Part shown: positions 24,827-35,067 of the stretch, piece by piece
How the letters are laid out: the number at the start of each line of letters is the position of its first letter
Numbering within the stretch: position 1 is the stretch's first letter
NCBI GenBank assembly: GCA_964449165.1
Contig: CAYVAT010000014.1
Location: 1 to 64,000 of the forward strand
DNA length: 64,000 nucleotides
Direction of reading: 5' to 3'
From: CAYSCW01 sp964449165
GTDB lineage: Bacteria; Acidobacteriota; Aminicenantia; Aminicenantales; Aminicenantaceae
Position numbers and translations under genes: made by a program
The notes under the pieces: model-generated
Databases searched by the model: none
Told to the model about the DNA's origin: nothing
What the model saw: only the letters and a program-made list of their open reading frames with translations

Positions 24827-27421
24827 ATGAAACAAAAGACAACATTCCTGCGCACTATTTATGTTTACTTTGCACTTGTGCTTATTGGTTTGGGATTAAT
24901 GGTCCTGATCGCCGAGGCACAAGAAAAGATCACCTCTCCCGAAGAGTTCTTTGGCTTTCAACTCGGCAGCGATAAAAAGATCGCACGCTGGGACAAAATT
25001 GTCGAGTACTTCGGGCTTTTGGAGACAGAAAGCGGAAAACTCGAGGTCATCGATATGGGTCCATCCACCATGGGTAATCCCTTTCTACTGGTCATTATTT
25101 CATCTCCAGAGAATCTGGCTAATCTGGACCGGCTGCGGGAAGTGAATGCCAAGATTAGCGATCCGCGAGGAATCGAAGAGATAGAGATTAAAAAACTAGT
25201 CAGAGAGGGCAAGGCAGTTATCTGCCAATCCATGAGCCTCCATGCTACCGAGATCGGTGGCACTCAGATGGCACCTGAACTGGCCTATGACCTAGTACAA
25301 AGGAGTGATGAGGAGACTCAAAGGATCCTGGATAATGTTATCTTCTTGATGATTCCATGTTTTAACCCAGACGGTCAGATCATGGTTACCGACTGGTATC
25401 GAAAAACTCTGGGCACAAAGTATGAAGGTCTGAGCCTTCCCTGGCTGTATCATAAGTATGTCGGTCATGACAACAATCGGGATGGTGACCACATCAACAT
25501 GATCGAATCGGTCTACGCGGCCAAGATCATGTACCGGGACTGGATCCCCCAGGCTTACATCGATCATCACCAGATGGGGAGCTACGGCGCCCGGCTCTAT
25601 ATCCCCCCTTACTGCGAACCTATCCGTCCCTACGCTGATCCCCTAATCTGGCGGGAGCACAGTTGGTATGGTGCTCATATCGCCTACAAACTGGAAGAGG
25701 CAGGGAAAAAAGGCATCCTCAACGCTGCCCAGTTTCCCGGCTGGGGTCATTTCGGATGGCATTGGATCACTCCCTTCCACAACATAGCCGGGATGCTCAC
25801 CGAATCGGCCAGTGCAAAACTGGCCACGCCTATCTATATCCATCCAGAGCAGCTCCGGGGCCGAGCCCTTCAGTTTCCAGAATATGAGGCCCAAAGCACC
25901 TTCCCCAATCCCTGGCCGGGAGGCTGGTGGAAACTCAGGGACATCGTTGAGCAGAAAAAGATCTCGGCCTGGGCACTTCTGGACCTTGCAGCAAGAAACA
26001 AGGAGACCGTACTCTGGAACGCCTACTTGAAAGCCAAACGCCAGACAGAACGGGGCGCTGAGTGTAAGCCCTCTGCCTACGTGATACCGGCTACTCAACA
26101 CGATCTTCTGACTGCGGTGAAGATGGTCAACAAGCTGTTGTTATCCGGCATCGAGATCAAACAGGCGCGCAAGGAATTCATCTCTGGTGGCGTGATCTAT
26201 CCGGAAAGCTCATTCCTCATTTCTCTGGCGCAGCCCAAGATGGGCTTGATCAGGAACCTGCTCGGCCGGACTCTCTACCCAGACAGCGAGTGGACCAGGG
26301 ATAAAGATGGCTCTCCCATCCGGCCTTATGACTTGGCCTCCCACACCATGAACGAGTTCATGGGTGTGCGTGTCGACCCGATTGACGAATTGCCAAGTGG
26401 TGATTTCCAGATAATCGATGAAGAAATCCCGATCTCAGGGAAGGTCGCAGAAGGTGGTTCGGAATTTGTGCTTGACGGCAGGTTAAATGACAGCTTCAAG
26501 GCGGTGAACCTTCTTCTTGACAGAGGAGTAGCTGTACGCCGGACAGACAAAGCAACCTCAGAGCGCAATCCCGGGGATTTCATCGTCTCCGGTGCACAGG
26601 AAGATATCCTCAAAGATGTGGCAGAGCAGACAGGAGTAGACTTTGAGGTACTGCGAGGGAACTCAGAGAAAGGGACCCACGCTGTCAAGAGGCTGCGTGT
26701 CGGTATGTATCAACGTTACTGGGGCGGAAACATGGATGAGGGCTGGACTCGTTTTCTTCTAGAGCAGTTTGCGTTTCCCTACACAACGCTAATGGATGCT
26801 GAAATAAAGAAGGGCGGCCTCAACTCAAAGTATGATGTCATCATTCTTCCCAACGATTCCTCAGGCATGATTACCGGTGAGAGAGTCAGGTCTTGGGGAG
26901 GCCCTATGCCAGAATATCCCCCCGAGTACCGAAGCGGTATCGGAAAAGAAGGAGTTGAAACGCTTAAAGCGTTTGTAGAGAAGGGAGGGACGCTGGTCAC
27001 TCTCGGTGAAGCATGCAGCTTCGCTATCGAAAAGTTCGGATTGAGCGTGCGGAACGCAGTGGATAATCTGAGCTCAAAAAAGTTTTTCTGTCCGGGCTCT
27101 ACGCTAAAGGTGACTTTCGACAACCACCATCCGCTGGCCTATGGAATGCCGCAGGAGGGTCTTGTCCTCTTCTGGTTCAGCCCGGCATTCGAGATCATCC
27201 CAAGCCAGCACAATGAACGGTATGAAACCATTGTCCGCTACGCCAACAGGGATATCCTTCAGAGCGGCTGGCTTATCGGGGAAAAGCATCTATCCAGGAA
27301 AGCGGCCATGATTTCTGCTAAACATGGCAAAGGCCAGGTGGTTCTCATAGGATTCCGGACCCAGCATCGGAGTCAGACCCACGGCACATTTAAGCTGCTC
27401 TTCAATGCCTTGATACGCTGA
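24827..27421 (+). CDS. Exported M14-family zinc carboxypeptidase with C-terminal GATase-like domain
   Basis: An 864-residue protein with a signal peptide (about 8-30). The M14 catalytic domain spans about 38-400. Zinc ligands His139 and Glu142 lie in SLHATEIGG, the third His in DHHQMGS (247/248), and Glu326 in GMLTESASA is the likely general base. FNPDGQ and NNRDGD are typical substrate-pocket loops. Residues about 620-864 (VGMYQRYWGGNMDEGWTRFL, then FVEKGGTLVTLGEAC) form a class I glutamine-amidotransferase/ThuA-like fold without a clear catalytic Cys. It probably hydrolyses peptides in the periplasm. RBS AAGGAGGG. Confidence 0.9.
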   Translation: MKQKTTFLRTIYVYFALVLIGLGLMVLIAEAQEKITSPEEFFGFQLGSDKKIARWDKIVEYFGLLETESGKLEVIDMGPSTMGNPFLLVIISSPENLANLDRLREVNAKISDPRGIEEIEIKKLVREGKAVICQSMSLHATEIGGTQMAPELAYDLVQRSDEETQRILDNVIFLMIPCFNPDGQIMVTDWYRKTLGTKYEGLSLPWLYHKYVGHDNNRDGDHINMIESVYAAKIMYRDWIPQAYIDHHQMGSYGARLYIPPYCEPIRPYADPLIWREHSWYGAHIAYKLEEAGKKGILNAAQFPGWGHFGWHWITPFHNIAGMLTESASAKLATPIYIHPEQLRGRALQFPEYEAQSTFPNPWPGGWWKLRDIVEQKKISAWALLDLAARNKETVLWNAYLKAKRQTERGAECKPSAYVIPATQHDLLTAVKMVNKLLLSGIEIKQARKEFISGGVIYPESSFLISLAQPKMGLIRNLLGRTLYPDSEWTRDKDGSPIRPYDLASHTMNEFMGVRVDPIDELPSGDFQIIDEEIPISGKVAEGGSEFVLDGRLNDSFKAVNLLLDRGVAVRRTDKATSERNPGDFIVSGAQEDILKDVAEQTGVDFEVLRGNSEKGTHAVKRLRVGMYQRYWGGNMDEGWTRFLLEQFAFPYTTLMDAEIKKGGLNSKYDVIILPNDSSGMITGERVRSWGGPMPEYPPEYRSGIGKEGVETLKAFVEKGGTLVTLGEACSFAIEKFGLSVRNAVDNLSSKKFFCPGSTLKVTFDNHHPLAYGMPQEGLVLFWFSPAFEIIPSQHNERYETIVRYANRDILQSGWLIGEKHLSRKAAMISAKHGKGQVVLIGFRTQHRSQTHGTFKLLFNALIR

Positions 27422-27462
27422 TAGCTGGATTTCTGGCTTGGCCAAGTAATAATAAGTATACA

Positions 27463-28692
27463 TCATTCCTTTTTTTCTTTGACTGTCAATGACCTGCTGA
27501 GCAGGGAAAAGGCCGCGAATAGGAAACACCCGACTCCACCACAACCGAGCCAGAGTGCGGTGGGTCCGAACCGGCCGTAGACAGCAGTCCCAATCACAGG
27601 GCCTACAATCATCGCTAGGGAAAAGGCGAAACTGAACAATCCCATGTAACGGCCCAGGCCTATTGACCCTGCCCGATTGGCGATCAGGGCGCCCAAAAGC
27701 GGCATACTCAGCATTTCGCCGAAAGTCCAGATCGCAACAGTCAGGGCGGCGTAAGAAAAACCTCGTCCGAACGGCATCAAGGAAAATCCCAGCCCTGTCA
27801 GAAGAAAAGAGATAGCGATAAAGCGAGCCAGGGACCGTTTTCCTATCCAGTGGATCAGGAGCATCTCTAAGCTCACGATCAAAAGCGTGTTGATCATAAC
27901 CAGCTGGCCTATGCGGTTTTCAGCTAAACCATAAACCTCGCGCATGTAGAGAGGAAAGGTGGCGAAAAGCTGGAAGAATATGCATCCCCAGACTACAACC
28001 AGAGGCAGAAGCCAGAGAAATGGGGCATCTCGCCAGGGAGAACGTCCGCTTGGGATATGATTTTTTACCATGGACCGAAGGTGCTGTTCGGGTTTTTTCC
28101 AGATCAGGGAAAACAGAGTGACCGCTGCCAGGCAGGTTAAACCGTCAACCCAGAAGAGAAGGCCATAATTGCGGAGCGCCAGGAAACCGCCCACTGCCGG
28201 TCCTATGGTGGCGCCGATGTTGTTGGCCAGACGGTTGAGAGCGAATCCCTTGGCCGTTATTTCAGGAGGACAGGTCCTGGCCATGGAGGTGCTGTTTGCC
28301 GGATAAAGCAGGCCGGAGGCTGTAGCCAAAACAAAAATCATCAAATCGATGCTCCAGAGAGAGCGAAGCTGGCCAAGCCAGATGTAGAAGATGCCACTGA
28401 ACAGGAGGCTGAGTTTCTGGACATTGGTGGATCCGATTTGGTCGGAAAGCCAGCCTCCCAGAAAGGCGCCCGTGAGTGATCCTATCCCGAAGATAGAGAT
28501 CGACCGGCCTGCCTGTGTAACCGTAAAGCCCAGCCGCCGAGTCAGGTAGAGGCTGAGGAAAAAGAGCACCATCATCCCTGCAGCGTTTATAAGCTGTACC
28601 GAGAACAGAATCCAGGCCTGGCGGGGCAGGCCTTGATAAGCCCGACGGTAGAGGTCCAAAATTCTTCTGATCATGGTTTTACAGCACTCCAT
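27463..28692 (-). CDS. Major facilitator superfamily transporter
   Basis: A 409-residue integral membrane protein with about 12 hydrophobic helices. The MFS loop 2-3 signature GGWLSDQIGSTNVQKL lies near 78-93 and a related element occurs at the start of the second half. NRLANNIGATIGPAVGGFLA resembles motif C of drug/proton antiporters (in parts: IGPAVGGFLA). It is an inner-membrane exporter or importer of unknown substrate, nearest to the MdtH/YfkF-type multidrug group. It converges on the M14 gene. Confidence 0.85.
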   Translation of the reverse strand: MECCKTMIRRILDLYRRAYQGLPRQAWILFSVQLINAAGMMVLFFLSLYLTRRLGFTVTQAGRSISIFGIGSLTGAFLGGWLSDQIGSTNVQKLSLLFSGIFYIWLGQLRSLWSIDLMIFVLATASGLLYPANSTSMARTCPPEITAKGFALNRLANNIGATIGPAVGGFLALRNYGLLFWVDGLTCLAAVTLFSLIWKKPEQHLRSMVKNHIPSGRSPWRDAPFLWLLPLVVVWGCIFFQLFATFPLYMREVYGLAENRIGQLVMINTLLIVSLEMLLIHWIGKRSLARFIAISFLLTGLGFSLMPFGRGFSYAALTVAIWTFGEMLSMPLLGALIANRAGSIGLGRYMGLFSFAFSLAMIVGPVIGTAVYGRFGPTALWLGCGGVGCFLFAAFSLLSRSLTVKEKKE

Positions 28693-28787
28693 AATATCTG
28701 AAGAGGTATGAAAAATCGACGGAAATTATTTTGGATTACACTGGTCAATTCCCATGGATTCGGTCAAAAATGATAAAAAGCAGCTTC

Positions 28788-29255
28788 CTACCTGTAGCGA
28801 GGCAAGTCTTTTGTCTCCTCGAAATACCTGATTACTCCGACCTCCTTCATTCGGTCGTTCATCTGGATCCATCTCCTTTTGAGGTCAGGGTCAAAATTTG
28901 TTTTTTCGCAGGGATATTCAGCACACTGGAAGCAGAAGTCCACTCCTTTTTCCCTAAAACAGTGAATGACGCCGCATGCAGGATACTTGCATGTCCCCTT
29001 GCGACAGCCAAGGCAGTCTCCTTTGGTGAGAAAATCAAGAAGCTCTTTGAAGGAAGGATAATTTTTAAACACTGGAAGAAAATTGGAGAATCTTTCTGCA
29101 TAGCGGTCAAAGCTTCCCAGGAGCTGCTTTAATTTCTGGCTGGAAAGCTTTATCTCGCCCTGGGAAAATGCTAAGCATTTGCGGCAGTTGAGGCCGCAGG
29201 GTGCCAGGGTGTCGAGAATCTTCCGGTATTGATCTTCCCTGGATGTCTCTTCCAT
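28788..29255 (-). CDS. Cysteine-rich DUF3795 protein
   Basis: A protein of about 155 residues. The start is placed at the ATG of MEETSRED because AAAGGAG lies six bases before it; six further residues could be read upstream. APCGLNCRKCLAF near the N-terminus, then GDCLGCRKGTCKYPACGVI and FCFQCAEYPCEK, give about ten cysteines in the DUF3795 pattern, which suggests zinc or iron-sulfur binding. Function of the family is unknown. It lies upstream of the MFS gene on the same strand, 95 bases away. Confidence 0.75.
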   Translation of the reverse strand: MEETSREDQYRKILDTLAPCGLNCRKCLAFSQGEIKLSSQKLKQLLGSFDRYAERFSNFLPVFKNYPSFKELLDFLTKGDCLGCRKGTCKYPACGVIHCFREKGVDFCFQCAEYPCEKTNFDPDLKRRWIQMNDRMKEVGVIRYFEETKDLPRYR

Positions 29256-29542
29256 ACTCATCTCCTTTCTCATTAATCTTATTTAATTTGGTCGCGATGT
29301 ACTTATTTTCTGGCCGTAGTATCAGGGGTTTCACCTTAATTTACTACTTTTTTCCTTTAATAACAAAACAATAGTGGAAGGAATTTATAACTGGTAATAC
29401 AGACCGCAGACCAGAGCTATAGGCTGGTTATATTGCTGCTTAAACTGCACTTTATATGGGGTTATCATTTGACAGAGTCCGCAAAGTTGTTATATGAAAA
29501 AAGCTGAGTAAATATTTTAGGATTGAATTAAAGGAAGGGACA

Positions 29543-30928
29543 ATGTCATCTAAGCGCAAATTCAAAGGGGTAATCTATTTCTCCGCCCTCCTTCTTTTCC
29601 TCTTCCAGCTCATACTTAAAGGCGATTCAGGGATCACAAAAAACATGGATACCCTGGAACAGACAACCAACAAGGCGGTGCAGGTGAGCATCCAGGGAAG
29701 TTCATTCCATCAAGAACTGGAAGGTCAGAAAGCACCTGCAGGTTGGACCTTTTTACTCCTTGAAACCCGATGGGTAAACATCCATCCCAAACAAAAAATA
29801 GAAAAGGAGAAGCTGGAAAAGAAGAAGGATCATACCATGGGCGTGAAATTGTTGACAGAAAAGAAGAAAGAAAAAGATGAATATGTGGAAGTCGATGTGG
29901 CCTACATGGTCAGAAAATTATCAGACCACATCTACTGCCTTGCCGATGGACTGGCCTATTCTCTCCATCCATTGACCGAGGAAGTTCCGGGAGGAACGGA
30001 TCTCAAGGAAGCTTTTGTCCTTCCCAAGCATGGTGATGTCCGCGGAATTCGATTCGTCTTCCTGCTACCCGAGGATGTCGCAAACCTCGGGTTTCAGTTT
30101 TTTGACTATGAATACGGACATATTCTCATCCCTATCCAGGGAGATCTTCAACAGGCGCGAGGAACGGGAGGACCTCCGGGCAAGGTCCTCAGCCAGATAA
30201 AAGGCGATCTTGTGGAGGTGGCTGCCCATTCTGTCACCTTTGTGGATGAGTATCAGGAGGAACCTGCGCCCGAAGGCTGGCACTACACGAAAGTCCACAT
30301 CAGCGGGAAGAGCCTGTCAGGAAAAAACATCAAAGACATCATCCAGATTGATCCTGAAGAATACATCTGGATCACTGCAGACGGAGGGTATCTCTATTAT
30401 GCTGTTGGCGGTACGACCACGGATGAAGGATTCATCCGATTTACACCCGAAGTCTACCAAAGCCAGGAAGTTGTTTTCCTCATTCCCAGCTCGGCAAAGA
30501 TTGAAAATCTCGGCATACGCATTCAAAACAAGGTATTCAACCTTCCTCTTGGAAGCCGAGAGAAAATCAGCATTCCCCCGCCCCTGGCTTCACATCGAGA
30601 CGGGGACACGATGGAGATCATGATCTTTGATATAAAGAGAGAAGGTCCCACAGTACTCGTTGATCTGGGGATACAATCACTTGTCGGAAGTGGTGTGGAA
30701 ATCATGAAAGAGCAGCAATTTATCCTTGTCTCAGAAGATGAAAAAATCTATGTTGACGATGAGCTCACCTCATCTCTCTTCCACAGGCCTCCAGATCCCT
30801 TTATTGTCCCACCTGAGAGGTTTGTGCGCTTCCAACTGGCTTATGAAACAGATTCTCTCCTTTCTGAATTGTACTTCCGGGGGTTTGAGAGTGAGAAGAA
30901 TATAGATCTTTCTCCAATAAAAAAGTGA
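29543..30928 (+). CDS. Exported protein with three tandem beta-sandwich-like repeats, unknown function
   Basis: A 461-residue protein with a signal peptide (FKGVIYFSALLLFLFQLIL). Three units are suggested by repeating elements: APAGWTFLLLETRW with RFVFLLPEDVANLGFQFFDY (about 50-190), APEGWHYTKVHISG with VVFLIPSSAKIENLGIRIQN (about 235-340), and PTVLVDLGIQSL with VRFQLAYETDSLLSELYFRG (about 370-455). The pattern resembles DUF4352-type extracytoplasmic sandwiches, but I do not recognise the family firmly. First gene of a four-gene operon; it ends 13 bases before the next. RBS AAGGAAGGGAC. Confidence 0.7.
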   Translation: MSSKRKFKGVIYFSALLLFLFQLILKGDSGITKNMDTLEQTTNKAVQVSIQGSSFHQELEGQKAPAGWTFLLLETRWVNIHPKQKIEKEKLEKKKDHTMGVKLLTEKKKEKDEYVEVDVAYMVRKLSDHIYCLADGLAYSLHPLTEEVPGGTDLKEAFVLPKHGDVRGIRFVFLLPEDVANLGFQFFDYEYGHILIPIQGDLQQARGTGGPPGKVLSQIKGDLVEVAAHSVTFVDEYQEEPAPEGWHYTKVHISGKSLSGKNIKDIIQIDPEEYIWITADGGYLYYAVGGTTTDEGFIRFTPEVYQSQEVVFLIPSSAKIENLGIRIQNKVFNLPLGSREKISIPPPLASHRDGDTMEIMIFDIKREGPTVLVDLGIQSLVGSGVEIMKEQQFILVSEDEKIYVDDELTSSLFHRPPDPFIVPPERFVRFQLAYETDSLLSELYFRGFESEKNIDLSPIKK

Positions 30929-30941
30929 GAAGGGAGGAGTT

Positions 30942-33900
30942 ATGACCAAAAAATTCATATTAGTTGTTTTTATCATCCTCATTTTTCTTCCTCTGCAGGC
31001 GAATACAGAAAAAAACCAGGCAGATACCGCAGGCAAGGCACCTGTTGTTCCTGTGTGCCGGGAAGATAATCTGCTTAACCCGCAGATGAAATGGGAAGTC
31101 TGGGACAATCCAGATGCACGGAAATCCCCCAGCCAGTGGCATCTCCAATTAACCGAACTCTCAGGGATTAAAAACGAGCAGAATAAAGCATCCTCCCTGC
31201 TTCTTACAGGTGAGAAATCCTGGGGAAATTACACTCTTCAGACAAGCTGCATCCTTTTTGGGGACGAAGGAGATGAAGGAATTACATTCGGTCTCATCTT
31301 CGGTTATCAAGACCCTGAGCACTACTATTGGGCAGGATACGACACTGAAAAGAAGAGCTTTGAGCTTTCCTGCAGAACAGACGACGGATTTGAGGCTCTC
31401 GATTCTGCTCAGCTCGAATTCCCTAAGTACGAGAATGTTCCTCTTCGGGTTGATTTTTCGGGTTCGCGTATCCGTTTCAGCATAAAAGAAAACACACTAT
31501 TCGATGTCGATGACGGGCGCTACAGGCAGGGTCAATGCGGTTTAGCGGTGTCCAATCTGCATTCAGAGAAAGTTCTCTTTGATAGCATCAGCGTAAAATC
31601 CGTAGCTCTTGAATCCCTCGCGGAGAAGCCTCTGCAGGATCTTCTTTCTCTCTGGAAAGGAGCCAAGCTCGTCTCTCCCGAGAATGAAAGTCTTCTGGCC
31701 CTCATCGACCACAAGAGGTCGATCGAAACAGCAAAAATTGACAGCGGAGGCGCATTTCCTCTGAATTTAAAAGAAGAGAAGCTTCCCTACGAAACTGTCT
31801 TTTCTTTTCCCGAAGAAAAAGAAGCGGAAATCCACAAGATCGGCATTCAACTGGGCGACATGTGGTTCCCGGAAAAGATAGAATTCCTCATTTCCTCAGC
31901 AGGAGAGGAAGGTTTTCAATCGGTAGGAACGTTTCAGATAAAGCCCGAAAAGAACAGCTATCAGGAATTTGATATTCAACCTATCAGGGGAAAATTTTTA
32001 AAAATAAAAATTATCTCTTCCGGGCCGAGCGGAATCGATCCCGAGCAGGAAAAGCTGTGGATCGAAAATATGGGAAGGTGGATTTACATCAGTGAGATAT
32101 TCGCTTATGGACAATATGCTAAAGAGCCGGGCCCATCCCAAGCACAGATTCCTGAGGAGGAAGCCGCTAAGATTCCGGAAATATCCTTTTTCGAAGATTT
32201 TAAATCCGGCAGTCTCGACAACTGGAAAATTTTGGATGATCCTGAAGCAGAACCACAAAAAAGCAACTGGGGATTTGTCCTCACGGAACTTTCTGGGATT
32301 TCTTGCGATCATTCAACAGAAGAATCAGCTGCTTTGCTCCTGACTGAAAACAAGGACTGGGAGAACTGCACATTTTCTGTCAGGGTTTTCCCCACAACCA
32401 GGAAAGGAGGCCTGGGCAGGTATTTCGGTCTAGTTTTTGGCTATGAAAATCCCGACCATTATTACCGCGCAGGGTACAATAAGAGTGACGACCGGTACGA
32501 GCTCACGCTCTTTTCACCCCAGGGCCTTGAGCTTCTCGCTTTCGCCGAGATGGAGATTCCTGAGGATAAAGTCGGGAAATGTATGGGTGTTCAGGTGATG
32601 TCTGTTTCAGACCGCATTCTCTTTATAGTGGACAATCAGACTGTCTTCGACATAGAAGACCGACGCTCCCGGAAAGGAAGGATCGGCATTGAAGCATCGG
32701 GTATAACTCCTGTGGGCCAGGTTGGCGGCGGAAGCTATCTCTTCACTGATTTCAAAGCAACTCCCCTTGATCCGGAAAATCCTCCAGAAAAAAAGCTTCA
32801 GGATCTTTTGTCTTATCAACGAGGCGCTGCTGTGATTTACCGTCCATCCCCTCCGCCGGATTATGAATTCAAGCGCATGATCGATCACACCCTTGGCGGA
32901 ATGGAATACAAGGTGAAATCCTATTATCTTGACCTCACAGAGGCCAAACTACCTCAGGAGGCGGTCTTCTGTTTTCCTCAAGGGAGATTTGCGGAAATTC
33001 ATAAAATAGGGTTTCAGCTCGGAGAAGAAAATTTTCCCAAAGAGATCAAATTCTCTATCTCAAACTATACTCCCAAATCGGGATTTGAACCGCTGGTGAC
33101 CATAAGACTTGAGCCAGAAGCCGAAAGCTACCAGGAATTCGATGTGCCGCCGACCCAGGCAAAATACCTGAAAATGCAAATCAGTGAAGGCTTCAATCAG
33201 GAGGAGATCGAGATCGCAGAGGTTTTTATCAAGGGGTATTTCAAAGTGAGAGGATCGCAGAGGACTGCCGAAGAGATGAGAAAGGAAGCTCAACTCAAGG
33301 AAAAGGAACCTAATAACACTCTTCAGCAGGCCCAGAACCTGCCTCTCAGCACGATTTTGGGAGGAGAAGTTTCTCAAAAGGATCAGGATTTCTACCGGAT
33401 ATCCCTGCCCGATATCAGAGACGAGAAAGTGGAAATCTCCTTCACAAAATTCGGAATCGTGACTCCCCGATTCGTTTTACAGACTGAAGAAGGGCTGGAC
33501 ATTTCGCCCACTGAAATGCGGGCAACAGGGGATGTCAATGTCTTGACTTATTGTCTGGAGCCTGGGCAGTATTTCTTGAAGATCACTCAGCCTGAGATTT
33601 ATGTCGTTCTTGTCTATGATGACAGCGGCAGCATGAAGGTGAGCGTCCCCGTAGTCAAACGCGTGCTCAGAGGATACCTGGGAAACCTGAAAGCCGGGCT
33701 GCAGTTAAAATTGATGAAATACACGGATGATGTCTTCATGCTCTCTGACTTTACCCGCGATCCCACCGAGCTCAAGGCCGCTGCAGAGAGTAAGGTCATA
33801 GGTGCTGGGAATACGGATACCTTTAAAGGGCTTATGACAGCCATCGATGAGATCAAGGTTAAAGACGGTAACAGGGCAGTGATCGCGGTCCTTGACGACC

Positions 33901-35054
33901 TGGTGAGCCAGAGGAAGGCCAGCGAATGGCTGCTTGATTATATCGAGCTCTGGGACGCTATCCTGGATACCGGCGTTATCTTTTCCGTCATTGGTGTCCA
34001 GCCTGGCTGGCACAAAAAATCAGACTACTTCGGAAATACTCTCAATCAAATCTTCAGTGAAATCGCCTTTTCAACCGGAGGCCAGTTCTATCACTCACCC
34101 TCTGATGAACAGATTAAGCAAAGCGCCAGGACAATCTTCGAGCAATTCACTTCACCTGTCCCTTACCTGGTCATGGCAGAACTGAAGAAAGAGGTAAAGC
34201 CAAAGCCGAAGAAGAAAGAGGAGAAAAAAGTCAAAAAACAAGGCTCCGTACAGATACTTTTCGAGGAAGGAGCGGAAAAAACGACTATCAATGATGTGGA
34301 GTTGATTCTGGATGCTTCAAACTCGATGTGGGGTCAGATTCAGGGAGAAAGTAAAATCTCGATCGCCCGTAAGGTGCTGAAGCAGATTATCACAGGCCTT
34401 CCAGAAGGAATTCGAGTCGGCCTGCGCCTTTACGGCCATCGCTATTCCCTGAGAGACAAGCGTGCCTGCCAGGATACAGAGCTGGCGCTTCCCATCGAGC
34501 CCCTCGAAAAAGGCAGGATGATTAAAATCATCAATTCGGTAAAGCCCAAAGGGAAGACACCTCTGGTCTATTCCGTTCTTCAAGCGGCAGAGGATTTTGC
34601 CGATATCGATAAGGGAACCATCATTCTCATAAGCGATGGAATCGAAAGCTGCGGCGGAGATATTCATTCCATAGCTCCTTCGCTTAAGAAGTTAGGGCTC
34701 GATCTCAGGTTGCACATTGTCGGATTCGACATTAAGGAGGCCGAGGCCCGCGATGAGCTTGAGGCTATTGCCGGATCATCGAAGGGAAAGTATCTTGACG
34801 CCAAAGACTCAAGAGAGCTCTTCACATCTCTCGAAGAAACCCTGCGGGTAGAGTTTGCTGTCGTTGATGACAAAGGCGAAGTTAAAGCAAGCGGTTTTGT
34901 GGGAGGAAAACCCGTTGAAATCATGGAAGGTTCCTACACACTTCGCCTGATGCTTGCTCCCGAACCTCTCGAGACGACAATCACTGTCAAAGCCGATGAA
35001 GCACTTCAGCTGACTCTTGTCAAAGAGCAGGAGAAATGGATGATCCGGGAATGA
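30942..35054 (+). CDS. Giant exported protein with duplicated lectin-like module and two VWA domains
   Basis: A 1370-residue protein with a signal peptide (KKFILVVFIILIFLPLQA). Two related modules occupy about 40-400 and 410-765; each pairs a concanavalin-like unit (TFGLIFGYQDPEHYYWAGY versus YFGLVFGYENPDHYYRAGY) with a discoidin-like unit. Residues about 788-880 (EKEPNNTLQQAQNLPLSTIL) look like a PPC domain. Two VWA domains follow: about 886-1060 with VYDDSGSMK, and about 1118-1300 with LDASNSMWG, both carrying the MIDAS DxSxS. A Lys/Glu linker separates them. It probably binds ligands at the cell surface or in the periplasm in a metal-dependent way. Spacing to both neighbours is 13 bases. 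Confidence 0.82.
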   Translation: MTKKFILVVFIILIFLPLQANTEKNQADTAGKAPVVPVCREDNLLNPQMKWEVWDNPDARKSPSQWHLQLTELSGIKNEQNKASSLLLTGEKSWGNYTLQTSCILFGDEGDEGITFGLIFGYQDPEHYYWAGYDTEKKSFELSCRTDDGFEALDSAQLEFPKYENVPLRVDFSGSRIRFSIKENTLFDVDDGRYRQGQCGLAVSNLHSEKVLFDSISVKSVALESLAEKPLQDLLSLWKGAKLVSPENESLLALIDHKRSIETAKIDSGGAFPLNLKEEKLPYETVFSFPEEKEAEIHKIGIQLGDMWFPEKIEFLISSAGEEGFQSVGTFQIKPEKNSYQEFDIQPIRGKFLKIKIISSGPSGIDPEQEKLWIENMGRWIYISEIFAYGQYAKEPGPSQAQIPEEEAAKIPEISFFEDFKSGSLDNWKILDDPEAEPQKSNWGFVLTELSGISCDHSTEESAALLLTENKDWENCTFSVRVFPTTRKGGLGRYFGLVFGYENPDHYYRAGYNKSDDRYELTLFSPQGLELLAFAEMEIPEDKVGKCMGVQVMSVSDRILFIVDNQTVFDIEDRRSRKGRIGIEASGITPVGQVGGGSYLFTDFKATPLDPENPPEKKLQDLLSYQRGAAVIYRPSPPPDYEFKRMIDHTLGGMEYKVKSYYLDLTEAKLPQEAVFCFPQGRFAEIHKIGFQLGEENFPKEIKFSISNYTPKSGFEPLVTIRLEPEAESYQEFDVPPTQAKYLKMQISEGFNQEEIEIAEVFIKGYFKVRGSQRTAEEMRKEAQLKEKEPNNTLQQAQNLPLSTILGGEVSQKDQDFYRISLPDIRDEKVEISFTKFGIVTPRFVLQTEEGLDISPTEMRATGDVNVLTYCLEPGQYFLKITQPEIYVVLVYDDSGSMKVSVPVVKRVLRGYLGNLKAGLQLKLMKYTDDVFMLSDFTRDPTELKAAAESKVIGAGNTDTFKGLMTAIDEIKVKDGNRAVIAVLDDLVSQRKASEWLLDYIELWDAILDTGVIFSVIGVQPGWHKKSDYFGNTLNQIFSEIAFSTGGQFYHSPSDEQIKQSARTIFEQFTSPVPYLVMAELKKEVKPKPKKKEEKKVKKQGSVQILFEEGAEKTTINDVELILDASNSMWGQIQGESKISIARKVLKQIITGLPEGIRVGLRLYGHRYSLRDKRACQDTELALPIEPLEKGRMIKIINSVKPKGKTPLVYSVLQAAEDFADIDKGTIILISDGIESCGGDIHSIAPSLKKLGLDLRLHIVGFDIKEAEARDELEAIAGSSKGKYLDAKDSRELFTSLEETLRVEFAVVDDKGEVKASGFVGGKPVEIMEGSYTLRLMLAPEPLETTITVKADEALQLTLVKEQEKWMIRE

Positions 35055-35067
35055 AAGAAGAGGGAAC

